Shown here piece by piece: positions 1 through 7,341 of a stretch of 39,746 nt of DNA. The stretch covers positions 1 through 39,746 of the forward strand of contig JBGFRC010000007.1 in NCBI GenBank assembly GCA_041695325.1, read 5' to 3'. The notes under the pieces are model-generated. The model saw only the letters and a list, made by a program, of their open reading frames with translations, was not told where the DNA came from and did no database searches. Each line of letters starts with the position of its first letter. Positions within the stretch are counted from its first letter, which is position 1. A program made the translations under genes and the position numbers. The DNA is from SURF-13 sp041695325 (GTDB lineage: Bacteria > Pseudomonadota > Gammaproteobacteria > SURF-13).

Positions 1-60
1 GGCGCGACCCTGTCCCGGACGTTTTTTTCCGCTGCATCCGGCAATCCGCAGCTGCGTTAG
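1..60 (+). CDS. 3' end of an upstream gene (possibly sppA), partial
   Basis: Frame 1 is open from the left edge to a TAG at 58-60 and encodes a short tail ending NPQLR. It is followed at once by a hairpin-rich repeat with a terminator-like stem, as expected downstream of a gene. In many gammaproteobacteria the gene beside yceF is sppA (signal peptide peptidase), and the tail is compatible with an SppA C-terminus, but 19 residues cannot prove it. Strand and reading frame are inferred only from openness and context. Confidence 0.4.
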   Translation, partial: GATLSRTFFSAASGNPQLR

Positions 61-69
61 AAAAAACCC

Positions 70-310
70 CTGGCAGGTTGTTGAAAAAGCCCTTCCATGG
101 GCTTTTTCAACTCGCAAGGCGAACAGTGTCATTTTCGCTTTGCTTCATTTTTCAAGCACATAAAGCGTGCTTGAAAAATGGCGGTGCTTGCGGCGCTCTC
201 GCATCCTGCTTCGCTTGCAAGACCAGGGCAAGCCATCCTTGGCTTGCCCGCTCGCAGCAGTGCTGCTCGCCCCTGCACCGCACGCAGGCTGTTTCTCAAC
301 AGCCTGCTAG
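70..310. repeat. Hairpin-rich element with terminal inverted repeats (element A)
   Basis: A 241-bp non-coding unit. Its ends, 70-88 and 292-310, are inverted repeats of each other at 16 of 19 positions (left CTGGCAGGTTGTTGAAAAA). Inside are three perfect stems: 80-92 with 99-111 (13 bp, 6-nt loop), 146-159 with 167-180 (14 bp), and 226-234 with 241-249 (9 bp, loop ATCCTT). No transposase is encoded, so it resembles a MITE or other non-autonomous repeat. The right terminal repeat contains the TAG stop codon of yceF. No target-site duplication is evident. Confidence 0.7.
80..111. terminator. Bidirectional intrinsic terminator-like stem within element A
   Basis: GTTGAAAAAGCCC (80-92) pairs perfectly with GGGCTTTTTCAAC (99-111) across a 6-nt loop. 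The GGGC core is followed by a run of T on both strands. It lies between two convergent genes (the partial plus-strand gene and minus-strand yceF), so it could stop transcription from both sides. Confidence 0.5.
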
Positions 311-885
311 ATCAGGTATACCCCTTCGCGCTCCAGCATGCGCACCAGCCTGATCAAGGGCAGGCCAATCAGGGCGGCGGGGTCGTCGCCGCTGTATTTC
401 TCGCACAGCGCCACACCCAAGCCCTCGGACTTGAAGCTGAGCGCGCACTGATAAGGTTGCTCCAGGCGCAAGTAATTTTCAATCTGCTCATCGGTCAGCG
501 TGCGGAAGGTTACGGAGTAGGGCACGGTTTCAAGCTGACTGTTTTTCGTCGTGCCGTTCAGTAAGCATAAGGCGGTGAGAAACGTGACAGTCTTTCCCGA
601 TGCGAGGCGCAACTGGCGCACGGCGTCGGCGTGATCGCGCGGTTTGCCCAGGATGGCTCCGTTTATCACGCCCACCTGATCGGCGCTGATGATGAGACTC
701 CCGGGGTGGGCCTGCGCGACGGCTTCCGCTTTGGCGCGCGCGAGGCGCTCGACCATCGCCACGGGTGATTCTTCCGGCAAGGGCGCTTCGTCCACGTTGG
801 AGGGCGCGACCTGAAAGACCAGGCCCAGCCTTTCCAGCAACAGCTTGCGCGCGGGCGAGGTGGAGGCGAGTATGAGCGGCTTCAT
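307..885 (-). CDS. yceF: Maf-family nucleotide pyrophosphatase YceF (7-methyl-GTP pyrophosphatase)
   Basis: A 192-residue cytosolic house-cleaning enzyme that hydrolyses non-canonical nucleoside triphosphates, with m7GTP the known substrate of the YceF subgroup. The N-terminal MKPLILASTSPARK is the family's phosphate-binding start. The ISADQV segment corresponds to the catalytic SDQV region, and SFKSEGLGVAL and LIGLPLIRL follow as in E. coli YceF. The frame extends 15 codons further upstream, but homology begins at the ATG ending at 885. It is divergent from yceD, as in E. coli. Its TAG stop lies inside the terminal repeat of the adjacent hairpin-rich element, so the last codon or two may have been set by that insertion. 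Confidence 0.9.
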   Translation of the reverse strand: MKPLILASTSPARKLLLERLGLVFQVAPSNVDEAPLPEESPVAMVERLARAKAEAVAQAHPGSLIISADQVGVINGAILGKPRDHADAVRQLRLASGKTVTFLTALCLLNGTTKNSQLETVPYSVTFRTLTDEQIENYLRLEQPYQCALSFKSEGLGVALCEKYSGDDPAALIGLPLIRLVRMLEREGVYLI

Positions 886-923
886 GGACAGCGGCGTGAG
901 GAGCGGAAAATGCGGGTTTGTTT

Positions 924-952
924 TTGACAATTAATGCGTTGAATTATATCAT
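924..952 (+). promoter_or_regulatory. Sigma70-type promoter for yceD
   Basis: TTGACA at 924-929, a 17-bp spacer and TATCAT at 947-952 form a strong sigma70 match in the divergent yceF-yceD gap. Transcription would start near 959, only a few bases before the yceD ATG at 962. No ribosome-binding site fits in between, which suggests a leaderless or nearly leaderless message. Confidence 0.6.
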
Positions 953-961
953 ATATGGCTG

Positions 962-1477
962 ATGTCTGAGCGGCTACCACTGTGGGTGGACGTGGTGCGT
1001 TATGCCGAAACAGGACGCAGGCTGACCGGCGAGCTGCCCTTGTCCGGGATGACGCGCCTGCTGCCGCTGTTGCATGACGCCGCCGGCTCTGTTTGGCTGG
1101 ATTTGCAGTTCGGCAGGGACGAGATGAAGGTGGCGGCCGTGCGCGGTGAGATCCGTGCCCGTCTGCGCTTGCAGTGCCAGCGCTGTTTGCAGCCGTTTGA
1201 TTATCCCATGCATCTGAAGTGCGCGCTGGGACTGGTGGCGAGCGAAGCGGAAGCCGATAAGCTGCCTCCTGACTATGAGCCGCTGCTCGTCACTTCGCAA
1301 AACATGTCGCTGGCGGCGATGGTGGAAGATGAATTGCTGCTGGCATTGCCCGCAGCGCCGCTGCACAAGGAAGGCGAGTGTCCTGTACCCGTCCCAAGCG
1401 CGAATACACAGGCCGCGAAATCCAGCCCGTTCGCGGTGCTCGGTCAATTGAAGACCAAACGCAGTAAAGCGCAATGA
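962..1477 (+). CDS. yceD: YceD / DUF177 family protein, 23S rRNA accumulation factor
   Basis: A 171-residue DUF177 protein. The family is needed for normal 23S rRNA levels and is typically encoded just before rpmF; its biochemical action is not established. The CQRC motif (Cys72, Cys75) and the segment around MVEDELLLALP are the recognisable family blocks, and the C-terminal SPFAVLGQLK is also typical. The ATG at 962 matches where homologues begin. The usual tight link to rpmF is interrupted here by a 159-bp hairpin repeat. Confidence 0.88.
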   Translation: MSERLPLWVDVVRYAETGRRLTGELPLSGMTRLLPLLHDAAGSVWLDLQFGRDEMKVAAVRGEIRARLRLQCQRCLQPFDYPMHLKCALGLVASEAEADKLPPDYEPLLVTSQNMSLAAMVEDELLLALPAAPLHKEGECPVPVPSANTQAAKSSPFAVLGQLKTKRSKAQ

Positions 1478-1486
1478 TGAAACCTA

Positions 1487-1645
1487 TTAAGGAAACTCTG
1501 ATTTATTCAGAGTTTCCTGCGGCACATGGATGTGCCGCCATTTTTCGATTACGCAAGTAATTGAAAAATGAAGGAAAGCAAAAATCACATTTTTGCTTTC
1601 CGTGCTCTGATAATTCCTGGATGGAATTATTCAGAGCTTCCTTAA
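1487..1645. repeat. Hairpin-rich element with terminal inverted repeats (element B)
   Basis: A 159-bp unit bounded by TTAAGGAAACTCTGA (1487-1501) and its inverted copy at 1631-1645 (14 of 15 match). It is nearly all stem-loops: 1490-1501 with 1507-1518 (12 bp), 1519-1526 with 1531-1538 (8 bp), 1539-1552 with 1557-1570 (13 of 14), 1573-1584 with 1590-1601 (12 bp), and 1605-1617 with 1623-1636 (one bulge). TTAA on both sides could be a 4-bp target duplication. No coding capacity. It separates yceD from rpmF. Confidence 0.72.
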
Positions 1646-1667
1646 AGCACAGCAGGGAGATTAGCTC

Positions 1668-1847
1668 ATGGCCGTACAAAAAAGCCGTAAAACCCCGTCC
1701 AAACGCGGTATGCGCCGCTCGCACGACGCGCTGACCGGACCGACGCTGTCGGTGGAGCCCAAGACCGGCGAGACCCATCTGCGTCACCACATCAGCCCCG
1801 ACGGTTACTACCGGGGCCGTAAAGTTATCGCCGGACGCAGCGAATAA
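1668..1847 (+). CDS. rpmF: 50S ribosomal protein L32
   Basis: A 59-residue basic protein of the large ribosomal subunit. It begins MAVQKSRKTPSKRGMRRSHD and contains the family's HHISPDGYYRGRKVI block near the end. There are no zinc-binding cysteine pairs, so this is the cysteine-free L32 form. AGGGAGA at about 1654-1660 is a good ribosome-binding site 7-8 bases before the ATG. Its place between yceD and plsX is the conserved order. With the hairpin repeat immediately upstream, its expression may depend on read-through or on a promoter within that element. Confidence 0.95.
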   Translation: MAVQKSRKTPSKRGMRRSHDALTGPTLSVEPKTGETHLRHHISPDGYYRGRKVIAGRSE

Positions 1848-1902
1848 TCCGCCACCGCTCCCCGGTCTCCGCCGGGGGTACGATCAGCGGCGGTTTCCCT
1901 TC

Positions 1903-2955
1903 GTGTCTCAGGCCATCACCATTGCGCTGGACGCCATGGGCGGTGACTACGGCGTGCACGTGGTCGTGCCCGCGGCGCTGGCCGCGTTAAAACAGTCGCC
2001 CGATCTCCACCTCATACTGGTGGGTGATGAGCACGCGATGCACGCCGAACTGCATCGGCATCGCGCCTGCGCGGGCGAGCGCTTAAGCCTGCAACACGCC
2101 GCGCAGCAGGTCGGCATGGACGAGCCCGCGGCACAGGCGCTGCGCGGTAAAAAGGACTCCTCCATGCGCGTGGCGATAGACCTGGTGAAGGATGGGAGGG
2201 CACAGGCCTGCGTAAGCGCGGGCAACACCGGTGCGCTCATGGCGACGGCGCGCTTTGTACTAAAGACACTGCCCGGCGTGGACCGCCCGGCGATCATCTC
2301 CGCGCTGCCCGCCATCCACGGTCACACCCACATGCTCGATCTCGGCGCCAACAGCGAATGCAACGCGCAGCACCTGTTCGAGTTCGCGGTCATGGGCTCG
2401 GCGCTGGTGAGCGCGATGGAAAACATCGAGCGGCCGCGCGTGGGACTGCTCAACATCGGCACTGAGGAAATCAAGGGCACCGAGATCATAAAAGAAGCCG
2501 CGCGCCTGATGGCCGGGAGCGATCTCAATTATATCGGTTTCGTCGAGGGCGACGCTATCTACACCGATCCGCCGGACGTGATCGTGTGCGACGGCTTCAG
2601 CGGCAACATCGCGCTCAAAACCAGCGAGGGCGTGGCGCGCATGATCCGCCATTATCTCAAACAGGAGTTCGGGCGCACCCTGTTTACACGCCTGGCCGCT
2701 TTATGCGCCCTGCCGGTGCTGAAGGCGTTTCAATCGCGCATAGACCCGCGCTTATACAACGGCGCGACGCTGATCGGGTTGCAGGGCGTGGTCATCAAGA
2801 GTCACGGCGGCGCGGATGCGATGGGTTACGCCCAGGCGATACAGGTGGCGGAACGCGAGGCGCGCAAGGACGTGCCGCGCATCATCGGCGAGCGGCTTGC
2901 GCGCCGCTTGCAGGACAGTAACGGCCTTGCGGCCGGCGCGGGACTGATGCCTTGA
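1903..2955 (+). CDS. plsX: Phosphate acyltransferase PlsX
   Basis: A 350-residue peripheral membrane enzyme that converts acyl-ACP to acyl-phosphate, feeding glycerol-3-phosphate acylation in phospholipid synthesis. Family blocks visible are ITIALDAMGGDYG at the N-terminus, SAGNTGALMA, ANSECNAQHL and DGFSGNIALKT. The length is close to the usual 340-356. The start is a GTG at 1903 with no clear Shine-Dalgarno; the next ATG falls inside the conserved DAMGG motif and is too late. It overlaps fabH by four bases (TTGA), indicating translational coupling. Confidence 0.95.
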   Translation: MSQAITIALDAMGGDYGVHVVVPAALAALKQSPDLHLILVGDEHAMHAELHRHRACAGERLSLQHAAQQVGMDEPAAQALRGKKDSSMRVAIDLVKDGRAQACVSAGNTGALMATARFVLKTLPGVDRPAIISALPAIHGHTHMLDLGANSECNAQHLFEFAVMGSALVSAMENIERPRVGLLNIGTEEIKGTEIIKEAARLMAGSDLNYIGFVEGDAIYTDPPDVIVCDGFSGNIALKTSEGVARMIRHYLKQEFGRTLFTRLAALCALPVLKAFQSRIDPRLYNGATLIGLQGVVIKSHGGADAMGYAQAIQVAEREARKDVPRIIGERLARRLQDSNGLAAGAGLMP

Positions 2956-3908
2956 GCAGACGCTACGCGCGCATCGCAGGCACCGGCAGCTATCTGCCGG
3001 CCAAGGTGCTCACCAATGCCGACCTGGAAAAGAAGGTGGACACCTCGGATGCCTGGATCGTGGAGCGCACCGGCATCCGCGAGCGGCGCATCGCCGCAGA
3101 GGGCGAGACCACGCGCGATCTGGCCGAACACGCGGCGCGCAAGGCCATCGAGGCGGCGGGCATTCAACCGTCCGCCATTGATCTCATCATACTCGCCACC
3201 ACTACGCCGGATAAAATCTTCCCCAGCACCGCCTGCTTATTGCAACAACGGCTGGATATACACGGCTGCGCCGCGTTTGACGTGCAGGCGGTGTGCAGCG
3301 GCTTTATTTACGGCCTCGGCATCGCGGACAAATTCATCCAGAGCTGCGCAGCCGGCACCGCGCTGGTGATCGGCGCGGAAACCATGTCGCACATCGTGGA
3401 CTGGAAGGACCGCAACACCTGCGTGCTGTTCGGCGACGGCGCGGGCGCGGTGGTCTTGCAGGCGAGCGCCACGCCCGGCATTTTGTCCACCCACCTGCAC
3501 GCCGACGGGCAGTATCACCACCTGCTCACCACCGAGGACATCGCCGATGCGCCCAACGGCGGCTATGTCACCATGCAGGGCAGCGAGGTATTCAAGATGG
3601 CGGTGAACAGCCTGGACCAGATCGTGGACGAGACGCTGGAGGCCAACCATTTGCAGAAATCCGACGTGGACTGGCTTATACCGCACCAGGCCAATGTCCG
3701 CATCATCAGCGCCACCGCCAAAAAGCTCGGCCTGCCGATGGAGCGGGTGGTGGTGACCGTGGACAAGCACGGCAATACCTCGGCGGCCTCGATACCGCTT
3801 GCACTGGATAGCGCGGTGCGCGACGGGCGCATCCGGCGCGGCGATACCTTATTGCTGGAAGCGTTCGGCGCCGGATTCACCTGGGGCTCGGCGCTGGTTA
3901 AATACTGA
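2952..3908 (+). CDS. fabH: Beta-ketoacyl-ACP synthase III
   Basis: A 318-residue cytosolic enzyme that starts fatty-acid synthesis by condensing acetyl-CoA with malonyl-ACP. The catalytic triad is complete: Cys115 in VQAVCSGF, His245 in WLIPHQAN and Asn275 in KHGNTSAAS. The ACP-contacting and glycine-rich C-terminal GAGFTWGSALVKY is intact. The start is a TTG that overlaps the plsX stop codon; no better in-frame start lies upstream. Confidence 0.96.
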   Translation: MSRRYARIAGTGSYLPAKVLTNADLEKKVDTSDAWIVERTGIRERRIAAEGETTRDLAEHAARKAIEAAGIQPSAIDLIILATTTPDKIFPSTACLLQQRLDIHGCAAFDVQAVCSGFIYGLGIADKFIQSCAAGTALVIGAETMSHIVDWKDRNTCVLFGDGAGAVVLQASATPGILSTHLHADGQYHHLLTTEDIADAPNGGYVTMQGSEVFKMAVNSLDQIVDETLEANHLQKSDVDWLIPHQANVRIISATAKKLGLPMERVVVTVDKHGNTSAASIPLALDSAVRDGRIRRGDTLLLEAFGAGFTWGSALVKY

Positions 3909-3911
3909 ACC

Positions 3912-4868
3912 ATGAAACCTTCGTCCGTCACCATGGACGGCACGTTCGCCTTTGTCTTCCCCGGCCAGGGTTCGCAGTCGGTGGGCATGCTGGATGAACT
4001 GTCTACGGCCTATCCGGAAGTGAATAAGACCTTCAATGAAGCCTCGAAGGTGCTTGATGCGGATTTGTGGAAGCTATCGAGCCAAGGACCGGAGCAGGAA
4101 CTGAATCTCACCGTCAATACCCAGCCCGCGCTGCTTTGCGCCGGGGTCGCGGTATGGCGCGTATGGTGCAAACGCTCCGCACGCCGTCCGGCGCTCATGG
4201 CCGGGCACAGTCTGGGTGAATACACCGCGCTGGTGTGCGCCGAGGCGCTGGATTTCGGCGATGCGCTGAAGCTGGTGGCGCTGCGCGGCAAGCTGATGCA
4301 GGAAGCGGCGCCGGAGGGGCAGGGCGCGATGGCCGCACTGCTCGGCCTGGATGACGACACGGTAGGCGAGATTTGCGCCCAGGCGGCGCAGGACGAAACG
4401 GTGTCCGCCGCCAACTTCAATTCGCCCGGCCAGGTGGTGATTTCCGGCCACGCGCATGCGGTCGAGCGCGCCGTTGCCCTCGCCAAACAGGCCGGCGCCA
4501 AACGCGCCGTCCCGCTGCCGGTCAGCGTGCCGTCGCACTGCGCGCTGATGCGGCCTGCGGCGGAAAAGCTCGCCGAATGCCTGCGTGAAACGCCGCTGCA
4601 AGCGCCCAAGATACCGGTGATCCACAACGCCAACGTCGCGTTTCACACCGATCCGGAAGCGATACGCGATATTCTTGCCCAACAACTGTATCAGCCGGTG
4701 CGCTGGACCGAAACCATGCACAAAATGGCGCGGGCCGGAATCAAGACTGTGCTAGAATGCGGCCCTGGCAAGGTGCTGTGCGGCCTCAACAAGCGCATCA
4801 GCCCGGACATCGCCTGCCTTTCTCTGGGTGAACCCGCGACACTGCAACAAGCGCTGGAACTATCATGA
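3912..4868 (+). CDS. fabD: Malonyl-CoA:ACP transacylase
   Basis: A 318-residue enzyme that loads malonyl groups from malonyl-CoA onto acyl carrier protein. FVFPGQGSQ (14-22), the nucleophile Ser100 in GHSLGEY and His209 in VPSHCALM are all present. The first ATG lies 3 bases after the fabH stop. A second ATG at 3933 (MDGTFAFVF) is closer to the typical family start, so the true protein may be seven residues shorter; neither has an obvious ribosome-binding site. The end overlaps fabG by ATGA. Confidence 0.95.
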   Translation: MKPSSVTMDGTFAFVFPGQGSQSVGMLDELSTAYPEVNKTFNEASKVLDADLWKLSSQGPEQELNLTVNTQPALLCAGVAVWRVWCKRSARRPALMAGHSLGEYTALVCAEALDFGDALKLVALRGKLMQEAAPEGQGAMAALLGLDDDTVGEICAQAAQDETVSAANFNSPGQVVISGHAHAVERAVALAKQAGAKRAVPLPVSVPSHCALMRPAAEKLAECLRETPLQAPKIPVIHNANVAFHTDPEAIRDILAQQLYQPVRWTETMHKMARAGIKTVLECGPGKVLCGLNKRISPDIACLSLGEPATLQQALELS

Positions 4869-5608
4869 CCCTGACGAACGACGTCGCTCTGGTAACCGGC
4901 GCCAGCCGCGGTTTGGGCGCGGCCATCGCGCAGGAATTGGGCCGCCGAGGCGCACGGGTGATGGGCACCGCTACTTCACAAAGTGGAGTAGATAATATTA
5001 ATAAGTACTTGAAAGAAAATAATATTGATGGGAATGGCGCCGTGCTCGACGTGAATAACGCCGCGGCGGTTGAGACCTTGCTTAAAGAGGTTGAAAGCGC
5101 ATACGGCGCGCCCACCATCCTGGTCAACAACGCCGGCATCACGCGCGACAACCTGCTTATGAGAATGAAAGAGGAGGAATGGGACGAGATCATCACCACC
5201 AACCTCGGCTCCGTGTTCCGCATGAGCAAGGCCTGCGTGCGCGGCATGATGAAGGCGCGGCGCGGGCGCATCATCAATATCAGCTCGGTGGTGGGCGCGG
5301 CGGGCAACGCCGGACAGACCAACTACGCCGCCGCCAAGGCCGGCATGATCGGCTTCACCAAGGCCCTGGCGCGCGAGGTGGCGGCGCGCGGCATCACGGT
5401 GAACGCGGTCGCGCCGGGCTTTATAGACACCGCCATGACGCGCGCTCTGCCGGAAGAGCATAGACAGGCGCTGCTGGGGCAAATCCCGCTGCAGCGCCTG
5501 GGCCAGCCGGAGGAGGTGGCGCACGCGGTGGCGTTTCTCGCCTCGCCGCAGGCGGGCTATATCACCGGCCAGACCCTGCACATCAACGGCGGCATGTACA
5601 TGGCGTAA
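4865..5608 (+). CDS. fabG: 3-oxoacyl-ACP reductase
   Basis: A 247-residue NADPH-dependent short-chain dehydrogenase that reduces 3-ketoacyl-ACP in each elongation cycle. The nucleotide site TGASRGLG (11-18), NNAG (88-91) and the catalytic set Asn113, Ser141, Tyr154 and Lys158 (YAAAK) are complete. Coupled to fabD by a 4-base overlap. One local oddity is an AT-rich stretch, about 4976-5030, encoding residues 38-57, in an otherwise GC-rich gene; the frame stays open and the length is normal. Confidence 0.96.
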   Translation: MTLTNDVALVTGASRGLGAAIAQELGRRGARVMGTATSQSGVDNINKYLKENNIDGNGAVLDVNNAAAVETLLKEVESAYGAPTILVNNAGITRDNLLMRMKEEEWDEIITTNLGSVFRMSKACVRGMMKARRGRIINISSVVGAAGNAGQTNYAAAKAGMIGFTKALAREVAARGITVNAVAPGFIDTAMTRALPEEHRQALLGQIPLQRLGQPEEVAHAVAFLASPQAGYITGQTLHINGGMYMA

Positions 5609-5649
5609 CTTGTTAATTTTAAACGACAATTTTTGAAAAGGGCGGGCGG

Positions 5650-5679
5650 CTGGCAAGCACGCCCGGTTTCCCATAAAAT
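5650..5679 (+). promoter_or_regulatory. Possible promoter for acpP
   Basis: CTGGCA at 5650-5655 (4 of 6 to the -35 consensus), an 18-bp spacer and TAAAAT at 5674-5679 lie in the 113-bp fabG-acpP gap. A dedicated promoter would fit the high demand for acyl carrier protein. The match is moderate only. A strong ribosome-binding site, GGGAGGAAG, follows at about 5705-5713 before the acpP ATG. Confidence 0.38.
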
Positions 5680-5721
5680 ACGCGGATTAGTTTTTCATTT
5701 ATCCGGGAGGAAGCATCTGTC

Positions 5722-5964
5722 ATGAGCACAGTCGAAGAACGCGTCAAAAAGATCGTGGTGGAACAATTGGGGGTCAAGGAAGACGAGGTGAAGAATACCT
5801 CCTCTTTTGTAGACGATCTGGGCGCCGATTCTCTGGACACCGTGGAGCTGGTAATGGCGCTGGAAGAGGAATTCGAGTGCGAGATACCGGACGAGTCCGC
5901 GGAAAAGATCACCACCGTGCAGCAGGCCGTGGACTATATCAAGGCTCATCTCGGTCAGGGTTAA
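5722..5964 (+). CDS. acpP: Acyl carrier protein
   Basis: An 80-residue acidic cytosolic carrier that holds growing acyl chains on a phosphopantetheine arm. The attachment serine is Ser37 in GADSLDTVELVMALE, the near-invariant motif. Length and charge are typical. It is preceded by a strong GGGAGGAAG site and followed by a stem-loop with a T-rich tail before fabF, which would let acpP be made in excess of fabF. Confidence 0.97.
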   Translation: MSTVEERVKKIVVEQLGVKEDEVKNTSSFVDDLGADSLDTVELVMALEEEFECEIPDESAEKITTVQQAVDYIKAHLGQG

Positions 5965-5979
5965 TCGAAACCGCACCGG

Positions 5980-6016
5980 GGCCGCTCCATTTACAGGATG
6001 GGGCGGCCTTTCGTTT
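5980..6016 (+). terminator. Stem-loop between acpP and fabF (terminator or attenuator)
   Basis: GGCCGCTCCAT (5980-5990) pairs with ATGGGGCGGCC (5998-6008), 11 pairs including one G-T, around a 7-nt loop, followed by TTTCGTTT. It has the form of an intrinsic terminator. Since fabF has no clear separate promoter in the short remaining gap, partial termination is likely. Confidence 0.62.
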
Positions 6017-6057
6017 ATGCACGGTTCAGCATCGTTTGAGCGCATAACTGTCTCGCA

Positions 6058-7305
6058 ATGAAAGCACATCTACGCCGCGTAGTGGTGACCGGCCTGGGTA
6101 TAGTCTGTCCCGTGGGGCTGACCGTGCGCGAAGCATGGGCGGCGATCCTGGCCGGAAAGAGCGGGATCACCCCCATCACCCACTTTGACGCCTCAGCCTT
6201 CCCCACGCGCTTCAGCGGCAGCGTGCGCGGTTTTGATCCGGCGCGATACGTCCCCCCTAAGGACGTCAAAAAGATGGACCCCTTCATCCATTACGGCATC
6301 GCCGCCGCCCATCAGGCGCTGGAGGACTCCAAGCTCAGCGTGACCGCGCACAATGCCGAGCGCATCGGCGTCGCCATCGGCTCCGGCATCGGCGGCTTGG
6401 GCGGCATCGAAAAGGGTCACAGCGCGTATCTGGAAGGCGGGCCGCGCAAGATTTCGCCGTTCTTCGTGCCGAGCAACATCATCAACATGATTTCCGGCAA
6501 CGTGTCCATCCTGTACGGCCTCAAGGGACCGAACCTCGCCCTGGTCAGCGCCTGCTCCACCGGCTCGCACAGCATCGGCGAGGCCGCGCGCATCATCGCC
6601 TATGGCGACGCCGACGTGATGCTCGCGGGCGGCGCGGAAATGGCCACCACACCCACGGGCCTCGGCGGATTTTGCGCGGCGCGCGCGCTGTCCACGCGCA
6701 ACGACGATCCCGTCACCGCCAGCCGGCCGTGGGACAAGGAGCGCGACGGCTTCGTGCTTGGCGACGGCGCGGGTGTGCTGGTGCTGGAGGAATACGAGCA
6801 CGCCAGACAGCGCGGCGTCTACATCTACGGCGAGGTGGCCGGTTACGGCATGAGCGGCGACGGCTACCACATGACCCTGCCTTCGGAAGGGGGGGAGGGT
6901 GCCAGGCGCTGCATGGAGAATGCGTTGCGCGACGCCGGACTCGATCCGGAACAGGTGGACTACATCAATGCCCACGGCACCTCTACCCCGTCGGGCGACA
7001 AGGCGGAAACCCTGGCCATCAAGGCCCTGTTCGGCGTCCACGCCCATGAAGTGGCCGTTAGCTCCACCAAATCCATGACCGGCCATCTGCTCGGCGCTGC
7101 GGGCGGTATCGAGGCCATCTTCTCGCTGCTCGCGCTGCGCGATCAGGTCGCGCCGCCCACCATCAATCTGTTTACCCCCGACCCGGAGTGCGATCTGGAC
7201 TATGTGCCGAACAAGGCGCGCCCGATGAAGATCGGAACGGTGATGTCCAATTCATTCGGCTTCGGAGGGACAAACTGTACCCTGGTATTCTGCAAAGTCC
7301 ACTGA
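6058..7305 (+). CDS. fabF: Beta-ketoacyl-ACP synthase II
   Basis: A 415-residue condensing enzyme that elongates acyl-ACP with malonyl-ACP, and in many bacteria sets the temperature response of unsaturated fatty acids. The thiolase-fold triad is Cys166 (SACSTGSH), His306 (NAHGTSTP) and His343 (MTGHLLGAAG). The C-terminal NSFGFGGTN glycine-rich loop is intact. Homologues begin at the same RRVVVTGLGIV block, supporting the ATG at 6058. Confidence 0.96.
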   Translation: MKAHLRRVVVTGLGIVCPVGLTVREAWAAILAGKSGITPITHFDASAFPTRFSGSVRGFDPARYVPPKDVKKMDPFIHYGIAAAHQALEDSKLSVTAHNAERIGVAIGSGIGGLGGIEKGHSAYLEGGPRKISPFFVPSNIINMISGNVSILYGLKGPNLALVSACSTGSHSIGEAARIIAYGDADVMLAGGAEMATTPTGLGGFCAARALSTRNDDPVTASRPWDKERDGFVLGDGAGVLVLEEYEHARQRGVYIYGEVAGYGMSGDGYHMTLPSEGGEGARRCMENALRDAGLDPEQVDYINAHGTSTPSGDKAETLAIKALFGVHAHEVAVSSTKSMTGHLLGAAGGIEAIFSLLALRDQVAPPTINLFTPDPECDLDYVPNKARPMKIGTVMSNSFGFGGTNCTLVFCKVH

Positions 7306-7341
7306 TGGCCGCGCTGGTGACGCCCCGGCCGGGCTCCGACG

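Noticed and set aside
1860..1877. CCCCGG/CCGGGG stem between rpmF and plsX as a terminator
   Set aside because: Only 6 bp and no following T-run; rpmF-plsX are normally co-transcribed.
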